Notes: generated by a model not told the origin, from the sequence alone. Shown: positions 7,719 through 16,066, counted from the stretch's first letter. The stretch: 34,428 nucleotides of DNA from Mycobacterium alsense (GCF_002086635.1 NZ_MVHD01000055.1:1-34428); one strand, 5' to 3'. Program-made: numbers and translations.

Positions 7719-9583
7719 TCGCCCGTGCGCGTAAGGGTTTCGTCGTAGTCCACGCTCCATTGGCAGTTGGGGCCGCCCGACTCGTCCAGGTGGTTGTGGC
7801 CGGCGAGCTGCGTCACCGGATCGTGCGGCGGTTGCGGAAGCGCGTACTGCCCGGTCGTTTTCGCGTAGACCAGGCCACCGCAGCCGGGATCGTTGGCGTC
7901 GTGCTCTACGTGCAACGCCCATTGACCGCGGTCGAAAACCAGTGGCGTATCGATCGTTTTCGAGTGAAGGTAGCTCATGCACCGGTCCCCGGTGCGCAGG
8001 CAGTCCGTGACGACCGCCTGGTCCCCCTGTTGCGGGGGAATTCCCTGCTGGAACTTCCGCGTGACGTGGTAGCGGCCGTGCAGCGCCGCGGCCGGCGAGC
8101 CCGCGCGGGGCGCCAGGGTGGTCGGGTCGGGGAGGCTGTCGACATCGACGTCGCCGGTGCGGGTGAAGGTCACCGAGCGCTTTTCGGCGCAGGCGTTGGG
8201 GGACGCGCCCCGGTATTCGCCGGTGAGCGCGCCGTCCGGCCCGGGCTGCAGCGTCAGCACCTGCCAGACCTCGTCCGGGGCGTCGCGGCATTTGTCGGAG
8301 CCCAGCGTCACGGCCATCCAGCGCCCGTCGACCTCGTCGAACACCGGGCTCGCCGCGAGCCGCAGCTCCCCGCTGAGGCGTGACGCCGTCGCCACGCACC
8401 CGCGTGGCCCGCATGCCGAGCGGACGGCGTAGGTGTCGGTCACCGGCCCCGTGCCGGGGGCCGGGACGTCGTCGAGGGTGGTGCCCTGGCCGAAGTGGGC
8501 CCGATAGACGCCGGTGAACGGACCGGTGTTGGGGGTCGGCGCCGCGACGCGTCCGGGTGCGGTCGTGGGATCGGGCGGCGTGCCCGGATCGTGGTGGAGG
8601 AGTTCGACGCCCGCGTAGGCGGCGCCGGCGACGACCAGCAGCGCGATGCCCGCCAGCGCGCCGATCACGGCACGGTGACGCCGCCGCGCCCGCGCGGCGG
8701 GCACGGTCGCCTCGATCGCGGGCTCGGTGTCCGGGAATTCGACCGATCGGAGCCGTCGCGCCAGCTGGTCGGCGAATTGCGCGCAGCTGTCGAACCGCCG
8801 CGACGGCTCCTTGGCCATCGCGATGGCGAAAACCGGGTCGAGCGCGGTGAGCTCCGGCCGGTGGGCACCGATCGACGGAACCGCGGCGCCGATGTGTTGG
8901 CTGATCACCACCGCGGGATTGGAATCGACATACGGCGGCCGGCCCGACAGCAGATGAAACGCGGTGCAGGCCAACGCGTATTGGTCGCCGCGCCCATCGA
9001 CCGGCTCGCCCTTCAACTGCTCCGGTGCCACGTAGGCCACCGTGCCCACCGTCATGTTGGTCGCGGTCAGCCCGGCCGCGTCGTCGATGCGTCGGGCCAG
9101 CCCGAAGTCGGCGAGGTAGACGCGGCGCGGCGGCCCGTCGGCGTCGTTCAGCAGGATGTTGGCCGGCTTGACGTCGCGGTGCAGCAGCCCCCGGTGATGC
9201 GCGAAGTCGAGCGCCGAGCCTACCGCGGTGACGATCGCGATCGCCTCGTCGACCGGCAGGCCGTGCGGGTGGCTCTCGCGCAACAGGCGTCCCGCATCGG
9301 TGCCGGCCACGTATTCCATGGAGATCCAGAACTGGCCGGCCTCTTCGCCCCGATCGTGGATCGCCACGATGTGCGGGTGGGACAGCCCCGCCGCCAGGTC
9401 GGCCTCGCGCAGGAAGCGGGCCCGAAATTCCGCGTCACCGGTCAGCTCCGCCGGCAGCACCTTCAGGGCGTCCTCGCGCGGCAACCGGGGGTGCGACGCG
9501 AGGTAGACCCGGCCCATCCCGCCCGAGCCCAGCACCCGCAGGATCGTGTACCCGGCAAACACCTGGCCGATCTCGGGCGACAT
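7715..9583 (-). CDS. PknF-like receptor Ser/Thr kinase with twin four-cysteine ectodomain (copy 1)
   Basis: The product has 622 residues. The kinase domain (about 9-280) is intact: GSGGMGRVY loop, K41, HRDVKPAN with D137, DFG with D159 and activation loop GLTATNMTVGT (T173, T175, T178), very like M. tuberculosis PknF. One membrane helix lies near 304-326. The outer domain (about 354-622) has two halves, each with four cysteines: the first contains GPFTGVYR, SACGPRGC and TFTRTGD; the second contains HGRY, TDCLRTGDRC and ends LTRTGD. This domain is shared with the kinases at 9652 and 17852 but not with PknF as I know it. ATG 9583 was preferred over the upstream TTG at 9589. It lies 68 bp downstream of the second copy and is probably in its operon. 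The ligand is unknown. Confidence 0.9.
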   Translation of the reverse strand: MSPEIGQVFAGYTILRVLGSGGMGRVYLASHPRLPREDALKVLPAELTGDAEFRARFLREADLAAGLSHPHIVAIHDRGEEAGQFWISMEYVAGTDAGRLLRESHPHGLPVDEAIAIVTAVGSALDFAHHRGLLHRDVKPANILLNDADGPPRRVYLADFGLARRIDDAAGLTATNMTVGTVAYVAPEQLKGEPVDGRGDQYALACTAFHLLSGRPPYVDSNPAVVISQHIGAAVPSIGAHRPELTALDPVFAIAMAKEPSRRFDSCAQFADQLARRLRSVEFPDTEPAIEATVPAARARRRHRAVIGALAGIALLVVAGAAYAGVELLHHDPGTPPDPTTAPGRVAAPTPNTGPFTGVYRAHFGQGTTLDDVPAPGTGPVTDTYAVRSACGPRGCVATASRLSGELRLAASPVFDEVDGRWMAVTLGSDKCRDAPDEVWQVLTLQPGPDGALTGEYRGASPNACAEKRSVTFTRTGDVDVDSLPDPTTLAPRAGSPAAALHGRYHVTRKFQQGIPPQQGDQAVVTDCLRTGDRCMSYLHSKTIDTPLVFDRGQWALHVEHDANDPGCGGLVYAKTTGQYALPQPPHDPVTQLAGHNHLDESGGPNCQWSVDYDETLTRTGD

Positions 9584-9651
9584 GGGCAAATCCTAGATGC
9601 TGAAGCCGCGGCGGCGCCGATAATTCGCGCGCGACGGCGGGCGCGTGCTCG

Positions 9652-11472
9652 CTAATCGCCGGTGCGCGTGAACGTTTCGTCGAAGTCCGTGTCGATTTCG
9701 CACGGCGCGGTGCGGTGCAGGTGACCGTGCCCGGTGAGCTTCGGGATGGGCTCCCCCGGCGGCTGGGGCAGCGAATCCTGTCCGGTGGCCTTCATGCGGG
9801 CGGTGTCGGCGGACCTCGGACACGTGATGTCGGAGTCGATGCTCCAGGCCCAGCGCCCGTTTTCGAAGACCAGCGGCAGGTCACCCGACGGTTCGTGGAA
9901 GTAGCTCATGCACCGGTCGCCGGTGCGCAGGCAGTCGGTGCTGACCTTGGTGTTCATCTCCGGCTGGGGCGTCCCGTCGGCCGTCGAGCGCGTGATCCGG
10001 TAGCGCCCGCGCAGCGCCTGGGCCGGGGACACCACCCGCGGTGGCTGGCGGGCCGGGTCCGGCACGCCTTCGACGCCGCCGTCGCGGGTGCGGGTGAGCG
10101 TCACCGTTCGCGTAGCCCCGCAACCGTCGGCGGCGGTCATGGTGTAATCCCCGGCGAGGCCGCCGTCGCCACGGGCCCGCAGCCTGAACACGTGCCAGAA
10201 GTCCTCGGGCGTCTCGCGGCACTTGTCCGGCGCGAGCGCGACCGCCACCCAACTCCCGTCGATCTGGTCGAATACCAGCGCCGACGGCCCGCCGGGTTCC
10301 CCGCCGAGGAGTTGGGCCGTCATGACGCAGCCGGTGGGGCGGCACCCCGAGCGCACGCCGTAGGTCCTCGTCACCGCCGGTGGCGCGGCGGGATCCGGGA
10401 CGTCGTCGAGGCCGATCGCCGGGCCCAGGTCGGCACGGTAGGTGCCGGTGAAGGGGCCCGGGGGCGCGGCCGGGCGCTGCGTCCCGGCGAGCTTCGGCCC
10501 GGCGACCATGGTCACGCCGCCCGCGACCGCCAACGCGGTCGTCGCCAGCGCACCGGCCAGGACGGCGCGGCGGCGCCCCGGCGACTTCGCGCGCGGGGCC
10601 AGCGCGGTCGGGTCGAGCGCGGGTTCGGGATGTGCGGCGAGGCGCTGGGTCAGTTGCCGGGCGAACTCGCCGCAGCTGTCGAACCGGCCGGCAGGCTCCT
10701 TGGCCATCGCGGTGGCGAAGACCGGGTCCAGCGCGGCCAGCTCCGGCCGATGCGCGGCGATCGACGGCGGCGGCGCGCTCACATGCTGGCCGATCACCAC
10801 CGCGAGGTTTTCACCGCGGTACGGCGGCACCCCGGCAAACAGGTGAAAGGCTGTGCACGCCAACGCATATTGATCGGCGCGGCCATCGACGCGCCCCGCC
10901 ATGAGTTGCTCGGGCGCCGCGTAGGCCGCGGTGCCCACCGCCATGGCGGCCGAGGTCGGCCCCCCGCCATCGTCGACGCGCCGCGCAACGCCGAAATCGG
11001 CCAGGTAAACCCGCCGCGGCTGCGCGTCCGGCTCGGTCACCAAGATGTTGGAGGGTTTGACGTCCCGGTGCAGTACGGCCCGATGATGCGCGTAGTCGAG
11101 CGCCGAGGCGACGGCGGTGACGATCGCCATCGCCTCGTCGACGGGCAGCCCGCCCGGGAACCGCTCGCGCAAAAGCCGGGCCACGTCGGTGCCGGGCACG
11201 TACTCCATCGAGATCCAGAACCGGCCCTCGTCTTCCCCGCGGTCGTGGATCCCGACGATGTGCGGATGAGACAGACCGGCTGCCAGCTCGGCCTCGCGCT
11301 CGAAGCGTTCGCGAAACTGGGGATCGGCGGTCACGTCGGCCGGCAACACCTTCAGCGCATCCTCGCGCGGCAGCCGCGGGTGCGCCGCCAGGTACACCCG
11401 CCCCATCCCGCCCGATCCCAGCACCCGCAGGATCGTGTACCCGGCGAACACCTGGCCGGGCTCCATCGACAT
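9652..11472 (-). CDS. PknF-like receptor Ser/Thr kinase with twin four-cysteine ectodomain (copy 2)
   Basis: The product has 606 residues. The core catalytic residues are present (K41, HRD D137, DFG D159, APEQL). The activation loop is altered: where its two sister kinases read TATNMTVGT, this one reads TSAAMAVGT, so the threonines at positions 175 and 178 are replaced by alanine and only T173/S174 remain as candidate phosphoacceptors. A membrane helix lies near 302-324. The outer domain (about 339-606) has the same two four-cysteine halves (SGCRPTGC, DKC, DGC; TDCLRTGDRC, ITC, APC). The start at 11472 gives MSMEPGQVFAGY; ATG 11466 is an alternative. It is divergent from the APC permease across 58 bp and is read before copy 1. 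Confidence 0.9.
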   Translation of the reverse strand: MSMEPGQVFAGYTILRVLGSGGMGRVYLAAHPRLPREDALKVLPADVTADPQFRERFEREAELAAGLSHPHIVGIHDRGEDEGRFWISMEYVPGTDVARLLRERFPGGLPVDEAMAIVTAVASALDYAHHRAVLHRDVKPSNILVTEPDAQPRRVYLADFGVARRVDDGGGPTSAAMAVGTAAYAAPEQLMAGRVDGRADQYALACTAFHLFAGVPPYRGENLAVVIGQHVSAPPPSIAAHRPELAALDPVFATAMAKEPAGRFDSCGEFARQLTQRLAAHPEPALDPTALAPRAKSPGRRRAVLAGALATTALAVAGGVTMVAGPKLAGTQRPAAPPGPFTGTYRADLGPAIGLDDVPDPAAPPAVTRTYGVRSGCRPTGCVMTAQLLGGEPGGPSALVFDQIDGSWVAVALAPDKCRETPEDFWHVFRLRARGDGGLAGDYTMTAADGCGATRTVTLTRTRDGGVEGVPDPARQPPRVVSPAQALRGRYRITRSTADGTPQPEMNTKVSTDCLRTGDRCMSYFHEPSGDLPLVFENGRWAWSIDSDITCPRSADTARMKATGQDSLPQPPGEPIPKLTGHGHLHRTAPCEIDTDFDETFTRTGD

Positions 11473-11530
11473 GGACAGATCGTAGGGTCATGAGAGCGCC
11501 TTTCAATGCCGGCGCGACGAGGGAGGCGGA

Positions 11531-12811
11531 GTGTCCGAGAGCGAGCCCCGGCGGGGCGGCGAGCTGCGGCGCAGTCTGGGGGTGCCGGACGCGGTCGTGA
11601 TCGGGCTGGGGTCGATGATGGGCGCCGGCGTTTTCGCGGCGCTGGGCCCGGCGGCACGCGCCGCGGGCTCCGGGCTGCTGCTGGGCCTGGCGCTGGCGGC
11701 CGTGGTGGCCTACTGCAACGCCACCTCCTCGGCCCGGCTGGCCGCGCTCTACCCCGCCTCCGGAGGCACCTATGTGTACGGCCGCGAGCGGCTCGGGAAT
11801 TTCTGGGGATACCTGGCGGGCTGGGGCTTCGTCGTGGGCAAGACCGCGTCGTGCGCGGCGATGGCCCTGACCGTCGGGGCGTACGCGTGGCCAGCGCAGG
11901 CGCACGCGGTGGCCGTCGCCGCCGTCGTCGCGGTGACAGCGGTGAACTACGCCGGGGTGCAGAAGTCGGCGTGGCTGACCCGCGTCATCGTCGCGCTGGT
12001 GCTGGCCGTGCTGGCCGCGGTGGTCGTCGCCGTATTCGCCTCCCCCGGCGCCGATCTCGGCCGCGTGCAGCTGTCCGCTGTCACGCTCGGCGGCGTGATC
12101 CAGGCCGCGGGACTGCTGTTCTTCGCCTTCGCCGGCTATGCGCGCATCGCCACGTTGGGTGAGGAGGTGCGCGACCCGGCGCGCACGATCCCGCGGGCGA
12201 TCCCGCTGGCGCTCGCCATCGCCCTCGCCGTCTACGCGCTGGTGGCGGTCGCCGCGCTCGCGGCGCTGGGGCCGCGACGCCTCGCGGGGGCCCCGGCGCC
12301 GCTGGCGGATGCGGTGCGGGCGGCGGGAATCGGCTGGCTGGCGCCGGTCGTGCAGGCGGGTGCGACCGTCGCGGCGGTGGGGTCGCTGCTGGCGCTGATC
12401 CTCGGCGTCTCGCGCACCACCTTGGCCATGGCGCGCGAGCACGACCTCCCCCACCCGCTCGCCGCCGTGCACCCGAGGTTCCAGGTGCCCCACCGCGCGG
12501 AGTTGCTGATCGGTGCCGTCGTGGCGGTGACGGCGGCCACCGCCGATCTCCGGGGCGCCATCGGGTTCTCGTCGTTCGCGGTGCTGATCTACTACGCGCT
12601 GGCCAACGCCTCGGCCTTCACCCTGCGGCGCGACGAGGGCCGCCCGCCCCGCGCGATCCCGGTCATCGGGCTCCTCGGCTGCCTGGTGTTGGCCTTCGCG
12701 ATGCCGCTGTCGTCGGTGCTGTCCGGCGCGGCGGTGCTGGGCATCGGTGTCGCGGCGTATGGGATCCGGCGCTTGCTGCGTCGCGTCGGCCGGCCCGCCG
12801 ATCGCGACTGA
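11531..12811 (+). CDS. APC-superfamily amino acid/polyamine permease
   Basis: The product has 426 residues with about 11-12 hydrophobic segments and almost no soluble domain. The N-terminal LGVPDAVVIGLGSMMGAGVF matches the conserved first helix of the amino acid-polyamine-organocation family, where the unwound GxG region binds substrate. YPASGGTYVYGRERLG is the usual helix 2-3 motif, and GEEVRDPARTIPRAIP is the typical cytoplasmic loop before helix 7. It should import an amino acid, amine or related compound across the inner membrane; the substrate cannot be assigned. The GTG start has a strong upstream GGGAGG. It ends 24 bp before the arsR operator, so it may run into arsR or end there. Confidence 0.85.
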   Translation: MSESEPRRGGELRRSLGVPDAVVIGLGSMMGAGVFAALGPAARAAGSGLLLGLALAAVVAYCNATSSARLAALYPASGGTYVYGRERLGNFWGYLAGWGFVVGKTASCAAMALTVGAYAWPAQAHAVAVAAVVAVTAVNYAGVQKSAWLTRVIVALVLAVLAAVVVAVFASPGADLGRVQLSAVTLGGVIQAAGLLFFAFAGYARIATLGEEVRDPARTIPRAIPLALAIALAVYALVAVAALAALGPRRLAGAPAPLADAVRAAGIGWLAPVVQAGATVAAVGSLLALILGVSRTTLAMAREHDLPHPLAAVHPRFQVPHRAELLIGAVVAVTAATADLRGAIGFSSFAVLIYYALANASAFTLRRDEGRPPRAIPVIGLLGCLVLAFAMPLSSVLSGAAVLGIGVAAYGIRRLLRRVGRPADRD

Positions 12812-12834
12812 ACCGATACGAACCCTTGCGCCCT

Positions 12835-12868
12835 GATTCGATGAGTGTTTCTAGGAGGATGTCGAATC
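12835..12868 (+). promoter_or_regulatory. Putative ArsR operator (inverted repeat over the arsR start)
   Basis: GATTCGA at 12835-12841 is mirrored exactly by TCGAATC at 12862-12868, with centres 27 bp apart. The right arm overlaps the likely ATG of arsR (12859). ArsR-family repressors usually bind such repeats at their own promoter, so autoregulation and induction by arsenite or another thiophilic metal are likely. Assignment rests on symmetry and position only. Confidence 0.5.
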
Positions 12869-13215
12869 AAGCGCCGGCGTGTTGCCCGCCGCTGGGAGTG
12901 ACCGCGATGGACGAGGCCCAATCCGCGGACTTCGCGGCGATGTTCAAGGCGTTGGGCGACCCGGTGCGGCTGCGGTTGTTGAGCCTCATCGCCAACCACC
13001 CCGGCGGCGAGGCCTGCGTCTGCGAGATTTCGGCGACGTTCGACCTCTCCCAGCCGACGATTTCCCATCACCTCAAACTGCTGCGCTCGGCCGGCCTGCT
13101 GGGCTGCGAGCGGCGGGGCACCTGGGTCTATTACTGGGTGATCCCCTCCGCGCTGCAACGGCTTTCGTCGCTGCTCCGCGTCGACGACCGCGTGTCGACG
13201 CCCGCCAAGCTCTGA
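12859..13215 (+). CDS. arsR: ArsR/SmtB-family metalloregulator (Rv2642-like)
   Basis: The product is 118 residues with the classic winged-helix fold. MFKALGDPVRLRLL begins helix 1, and SQPTISHHLKLLRSAGLL is the DNA-recognition helix-turn-helix. Metal-binding candidates are the vicinal pair ACCPP near the N-terminus and EACVCEIS before the HTH. A CC pair plus a distal Cys resembles the arsenite site of corynebacterial ArsR rather than the CxCxxC site of the E. coli protein. The start is uncertain: 12859 gives MSNQ, like the M. tuberculosis homologue, but AGGAGG abuts that ATG. ATG 12841 would keep the Cys pair; ATG 12907 has a better ribosome-binding site but would lose it. cadI follows 11 bp downstream. 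Confidence 0.85.
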   Translation: MSNQAPACCPPLGVTAMDEAQSADFAAMFKALGDPVRLRLLSLIANHPGGEACVCEISATFDLSQPTISHHLKLLRSAGLLGCERRGTWVYYWVIPSALQRLSSLLRVDDRVSTPAKL

Positions 13216-13226
13216 AAGGAACCACC

Positions 13227-13643
13227 GTGTCCCGCATACAGCTAGCCCTCAACGTCGACGACCTCGACGAGGCGATCGCGTTTTACTCCAGGCTCTTCGG
13301 CACAACGCCGGCCAAGGTCAAACCCGGCTACGCCAACTTCGCGATCACCGATCCCCCACTCAAGCTCGTGCTGCTCGAAAACCCCGGACAGGGCGGGACC
13401 CTCAACCATCTCGGCGTCGAAGTCGCCTCCCCCGACGCCGTCCGCGCCGAGATCACCCGTCTCGCCGGACAGGGGCTTTTCACCGAAGAGGAGATGAACA
13501 CCACGTGTTGTTTCGCCGCCCAGGACAAAGTGTGGGTCACCGGCCCCAGCGGTCAACGCTGGGAGGTCTACACCGTGCTGGCCGACTCCGACACCTTCGG
13601 AGCGAACACGGACGCGGCCGCGGAAGCGTGCTGTCGGGCGTAG
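13227..13643 (+). CDS. cadI: CadI/ArsI-type vicinal oxygen chelate protein (cadmium/arsenic induced; candidate C-As lyase)
   Basis: The product has 138 residues and is a two-module glyoxalase/VOC fold. It starts at GTG with GAAAGGA upstream. MSRIQLALNVDDLDEAI...FYSRLFG and PGYANFAI are strongly like M. tuberculosis CadI. The VOC metal triad reads as Q5, H61 (NHLGVEV) and E113 (RWEVY), and a vicinal pair C94-C95 sits in NTTCCFAAQDKVWVTGP. That Gln/His/Glu plus Cys-Cys set is the one used by ArsI dioxygenases, which cleave the carbon-arsenic bond of trivalent organoarsenicals. A further Cys pair closes the protein (EACCRA). Its place directly after arsR supports arsenic or cadmium induction. 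The neighbouring ars genes seen elsewhere (acr3, arsC) are not present. Confidence 0.87.
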   Translation: MSRIQLALNVDDLDEAIAFYSRLFGTTPAKVKPGYANFAITDPPLKLVLLENPGQGGTLNHLGVEVASPDAVRAEITRLAGQGLFTEEEMNTTCCFAAQDKVWVTGPSGQRWEVYTVLADSDTFGANTDAAAEACCRA

Positions 13644-13671
13644 CCGCCAGCCGATCGGGGAGACTGAGCGG

Positions 13672-14181
13672 ATGGCCGAGTCCGGAGCATCCCAAGGATC
13701 CGAAGCATTCGAAAAGCTGGTGTCGCTGCTGAACTACCCGATGTACGTCGTCACCACCCGGGCCGACGGTGTCTCGGCCGGCTGCCTGGTCGGCTTCGCC
13801 ACCCAGACCAGCATCCATCCGCCGCGCTTCATGGTCGGGCTGTCCACCAAGAACCACACCTTCCGGGTGGCGTCGGGCGCCAGCCACCTCGCGGTGCACC
13901 TGTTCGACCGCGAGCACCTCGACGTCGCGGAGCTCTTCGGCACCCAGACCGGCGACACCGTCGACAAGTTCGGCCGCTGCTCCTGGCGCCCCGGCCCGGC
14001 GCAGCTGCCAATCCTCGAGGACGCGGCCGCCTGGTTCGTCGGCAAGATCGTGGACCGCTTCTCCCTGGGCGACCACGTCGGGCACCTGCTGGAACCGGTC
14101 GACGGCCGCCCCCCGCAAGACCTGGAGCGGTGGGTCTCCTTCGGCGACGTCCGGGACCTGCAACCGGGCCACGAGGCCTGA
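13672..14181 (+). CDS. Flavin reductase-like FMN-binding protein
   Basis: The product has 169 residues and matches the flavin reductase-like split-barrel family. A central core MYVVTTRADGVSAGCLVGFATQTSIHPPRFMVGLSTKNHTFR is the typical FMN-binding segment, with Ser/Thr and Asn residues that contact the flavin. It would bind FMN and may reduce it with NAD(P)H for a partner oxygenase, or act directly as a reductase. No partner monooxygenase is seen. It lies 28 bp after cadI and only 3 bp before the RibD_C-type reductase gene, so it probably belongs to the same transcript. Whether it has a role in metal response or was only placed there is not clear. Confidence 0.8.
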   Translation: MAESGASQGSEAFEKLVSLLNYPMYVVTTRADGVSAGCLVGFATQTSIHPPRFMVGLSTKNHTFRVASGASHLAVHLFDREHLDVAELFGTQTGDTVDKFGRCSWRPGPAQLPILEDAAAWFVGKIVDRFSLGDHVGHLLEPVDGRPPQDLERWVSFGDVRDLQPGHEA

Positions 14182-14184
14182 CCG

Positions 14185-14901
14185 GTGCCGTCCGCACGGG
14201 TGGGCGCCGTCGGTGACGTCACCGAGCTGGCGTCGGCCTACGCCGACCCGCCGCCCGGGGTGCGCGCCAACATGATCTTCAGCGCCGACGGCGCCGCCGC
14301 GTTCGGCGGCCGCGCCGGGCCGCTGTCGTGCCCCACCGACCAACGGCTGCTGAGAATCCTGCGGGGCTTCGCCGACGTCGTGCTCGTGGGCGCCGGCACC
14401 GCGCGCGCCGAAAATTACGGCCCGGTGCGGCTCACCGACGCCCAACGGAACCAGCGGCGCGCCGAGGGCCGCGCCGCCCCGCCCCCGATCGCGGTGATCA
14501 GCCGGAGTGGCGAGCTACCGGACCGCCTGTTCAGCGACCCCGGCCAGCCACCGATCCTGGTGACCTGCGCGCGGTCGGCCGCCGCCCGCGACACCGGCGA
14601 CGACCCCCGCCGGCGCACCGTGGTCGCCGGCGAGGACTCCGTCGACATGACCGAGGCCGTCGCGCTGCTGCGCGCGCAGGGCATGAACCGCATCCTGTGC
14701 GAGGGCGGGCCGACGCTGCTCGACGAGCTGGTGGACGCCGACGCCGTCGACGAGATCTGCGTGACGCTGGCGCCCAAACTCGCCGGGAGCCAGCCCGTCG
14801 GCCCGCGCGGGACGTCGCGGCTGGCGGTGCCGGCGGCGCTGCGGCTCGAGCACGCACTGGCCTGCGACGACTACCTCTTCCTGAAGTACCGCCGTTCCTG
14901 A
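14185..14901 (+). CDS. RibD C-terminal / dihydrofolate reductase-like pyrimidine reductase family protein
   Basis: The product has 238 residues. It starts at GTG 3 bp after the flavin reductase-like gene. Family motifs are VRANMIFSADGAAA (substrate loop), ADVVLVGAGTARAENYGPVR (nucleotide binding) and NRILCEGGPTLLDELV, the conserved EGGPxL of RibD reductase domains. It is the same family as M. tuberculosis Rv2671, which has NADPH-dependent reductase activity with reported dihydrofolate reductase side activity. There is no deaminase domain, so it is not a complete RibD. Pathway assignment (riboflavin, folate or other pteridine) is open. Its stop codon lies inside a 17-bp tandem duplication (14878-14911), which changed the C-terminus from ...KYRR to ...KYRRS. 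Confidence 0.8.
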   Translation: MPSARVGAVGDVTELASAYADPPPGVRANMIFSADGAAAFGGRAGPLSCPTDQRLLRILRGFADVVLVGAGTARAENYGPVRLTDAQRNQRRAEGRAAPPPIAVISRSGELPDRLFSDPGQPPILVTCARSAAARDTGDDPRRRTVVAGEDSVDMTEAVALLRAQGMNRILCEGGPTLLDELVDADAVDEICVTLAPKLAGSQPVGPRGTSRLAVPAALRLEHALACDDYLFLKYRRS

Positions 14902-14911
14902 AGTACCGCCG
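14878..14911 (+). repeat. Perfect 17-bp tandem duplication at the gene end
   Basis: TTCCTGAAGTACCGCCG occurs twice, at 14878-14894 and 14895-14911, with no gap. The unit length is not a multiple of three, so the second copy is read in another frame and gives the present TGA at 14899-14901. Removing one copy restores ...FLKYRR followed by TGA at the old site (14912-14914). Confidence 0.9.
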
Positions 14912-14922
14912 CTGAGCCGGGT

Positions 14923-15408
14923 TCAGGGCCGCGGATAGCCGCGGCGGACCGTGCGGTCGAGGATGCCGAGGGTGGCGCGCAGCGCGCCCTCCGACAGCAC
15001 CGGGAAGATGCCGGCCTCGCGCCACGTCGCGTCGATGTTCGACCAGTCGTAGAACGAGGTGACCACGGTCGACGCGCCGCCGTCGGCCGGCTCGAGCCGG
15101 TAGCCGTAGACGTGACCGATCTGGGGACGGATGCGGCCCAGAACCGTCCACGAGATCAGCCGATCCCGCTCGAAGTCGGTGATGCTGACGGTGACGTCGT
15201 ATTTGCCCAATTCGGGGAAGTCGTTGAGCGCCTCACGGTCCATGTGCACCACGAAGGTGTCCCCCGTGCAGGTCACCGGGTCGCCGTCGGCGTCCTGCAG
15301 CATCCCGGAGGCATCGATGGCCACGTGGCCCTGCGGGTCGCAGAGCACCGCGAAGACGTCGGAGGCCGCGGCGTGGATCGTACGGCTGGTCTCGATGCGC
15401 TCGGTCAT
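14923..15408 (-). CDS. SRPBCC (START/Bet v1-like) family protein
   Basis: The product has 161 residues. It opens with MTERIETSRTIHAAASDVFAVLCDPQGHVAID, the standard helix-grip start in which a conserved 'PADDVFAVLTDP'-like segment follows the first strand, and continues with alternating strands ending in a long C-terminal helix. No signal peptide is present. Such proteins bind hydrophobic ligands or act as polyketide cyclases; no catalytic motif allows a narrower call. The gene is convergent with the RibD_C-type gene (21 bp between stops) and divergent from the unknown gene at 15579 across 170 bp. Confidence 0.75.
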   Translation of the reverse strand: MTERIETSRTIHAAASDVFAVLCDPQGHVAIDASGMLQDADGDPVTCTGDTFVVHMDREALNDFPELGKYDVTVSITDFERDRLISWTVLGRIRPQIGHVYGYRLEPADGGASTVVTSFYDWSNIDATWREAGIFPVLSEGALRATLGILDRTVRRGYPRP

Positions 15409-15578
15409 TGCCGGTTACTCTACGGCGCGTCGCCGGCCTCTTGGCATGCGGCGCGTCGAGGCGCTTCCTATGATGAAGGCTTGAGAAAGATCTCGTCGAA
15501 TAGCCTGCGCGACACAACGTTCGGTCCGACGCCGGCCACCTTCGTCCCTCGAGCACCGGAAGGAGGGCAGTCGGCGAC

Positions 15579-15935
15579 TTGACCGGTTCGAACGGCAGCG
15601 ATGCAAACGGCGAGGACGCATTCCGCAATCTGGCCGTGAACCGGCTGCGGCCCAGCGAGCTTCGGTGGGCGCTGAACCACGATGCCGTGCACGGGATCGC
15701 CTACGCCTTCCGAAACCCCGTCGCCGTGGCCGACTCGCTCGACGACCCGCGCGACGACCGCAAGACCTACCTGGTCCGGGTCAGGCGCGACGACCTGGCC
15801 AGGGCGCTGAAAAAGATCAACGAATGGATCGTCAGAAATCCCGGCTCCGCGGGGATGCACGCCTACGGCTTCGTCACCGCGCTGTCCCGCGAGGGGCTCA
15901 GCGAACGCAAAGCCGGCGACGAGGAACGGCGTTGA
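15579..15935 (+). CDS. Small soluble protein of unknown function
   Basis: The product has 118 residues from a TTG start, with AGGAGG 12 nt upstream (slightly long spacing). It is rich in charged residues, with a likely helix at RVRRDDLARALKKINEWIVRN and no membrane segment, signal peptide or cysteines. I do not recognise the family. The frame is well kept and uses GC-rich third positions like its neighbours, which supports a real gene. It is transcribed away from the SRPBCC gene and ends 131 bp before pknE. Confidence 0.6.
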   Translation: MTGSNGSDANGEDAFRNLAVNRLRPSELRWALNHDAVHGIAYAFRNPVAVADSLDDPRDDRKTYLVRVRRDDLARALKKINEWIVRNPGSAGMHAYGFVTALSREGLSERKAGDEERR

Positions 15936-16066
15936 TCCGCCGGCGCCCGTGAAGCGGGATTAGCTGGCTTTTCGCGATTGACCGTGCCCCCCGGTTGCCC
16001 AAACCATTAGCCTTATGCCTGGCAGCAACGGGTTTGCGAGGTGCGGCGGCGGGTGAGGAGTCGGCG

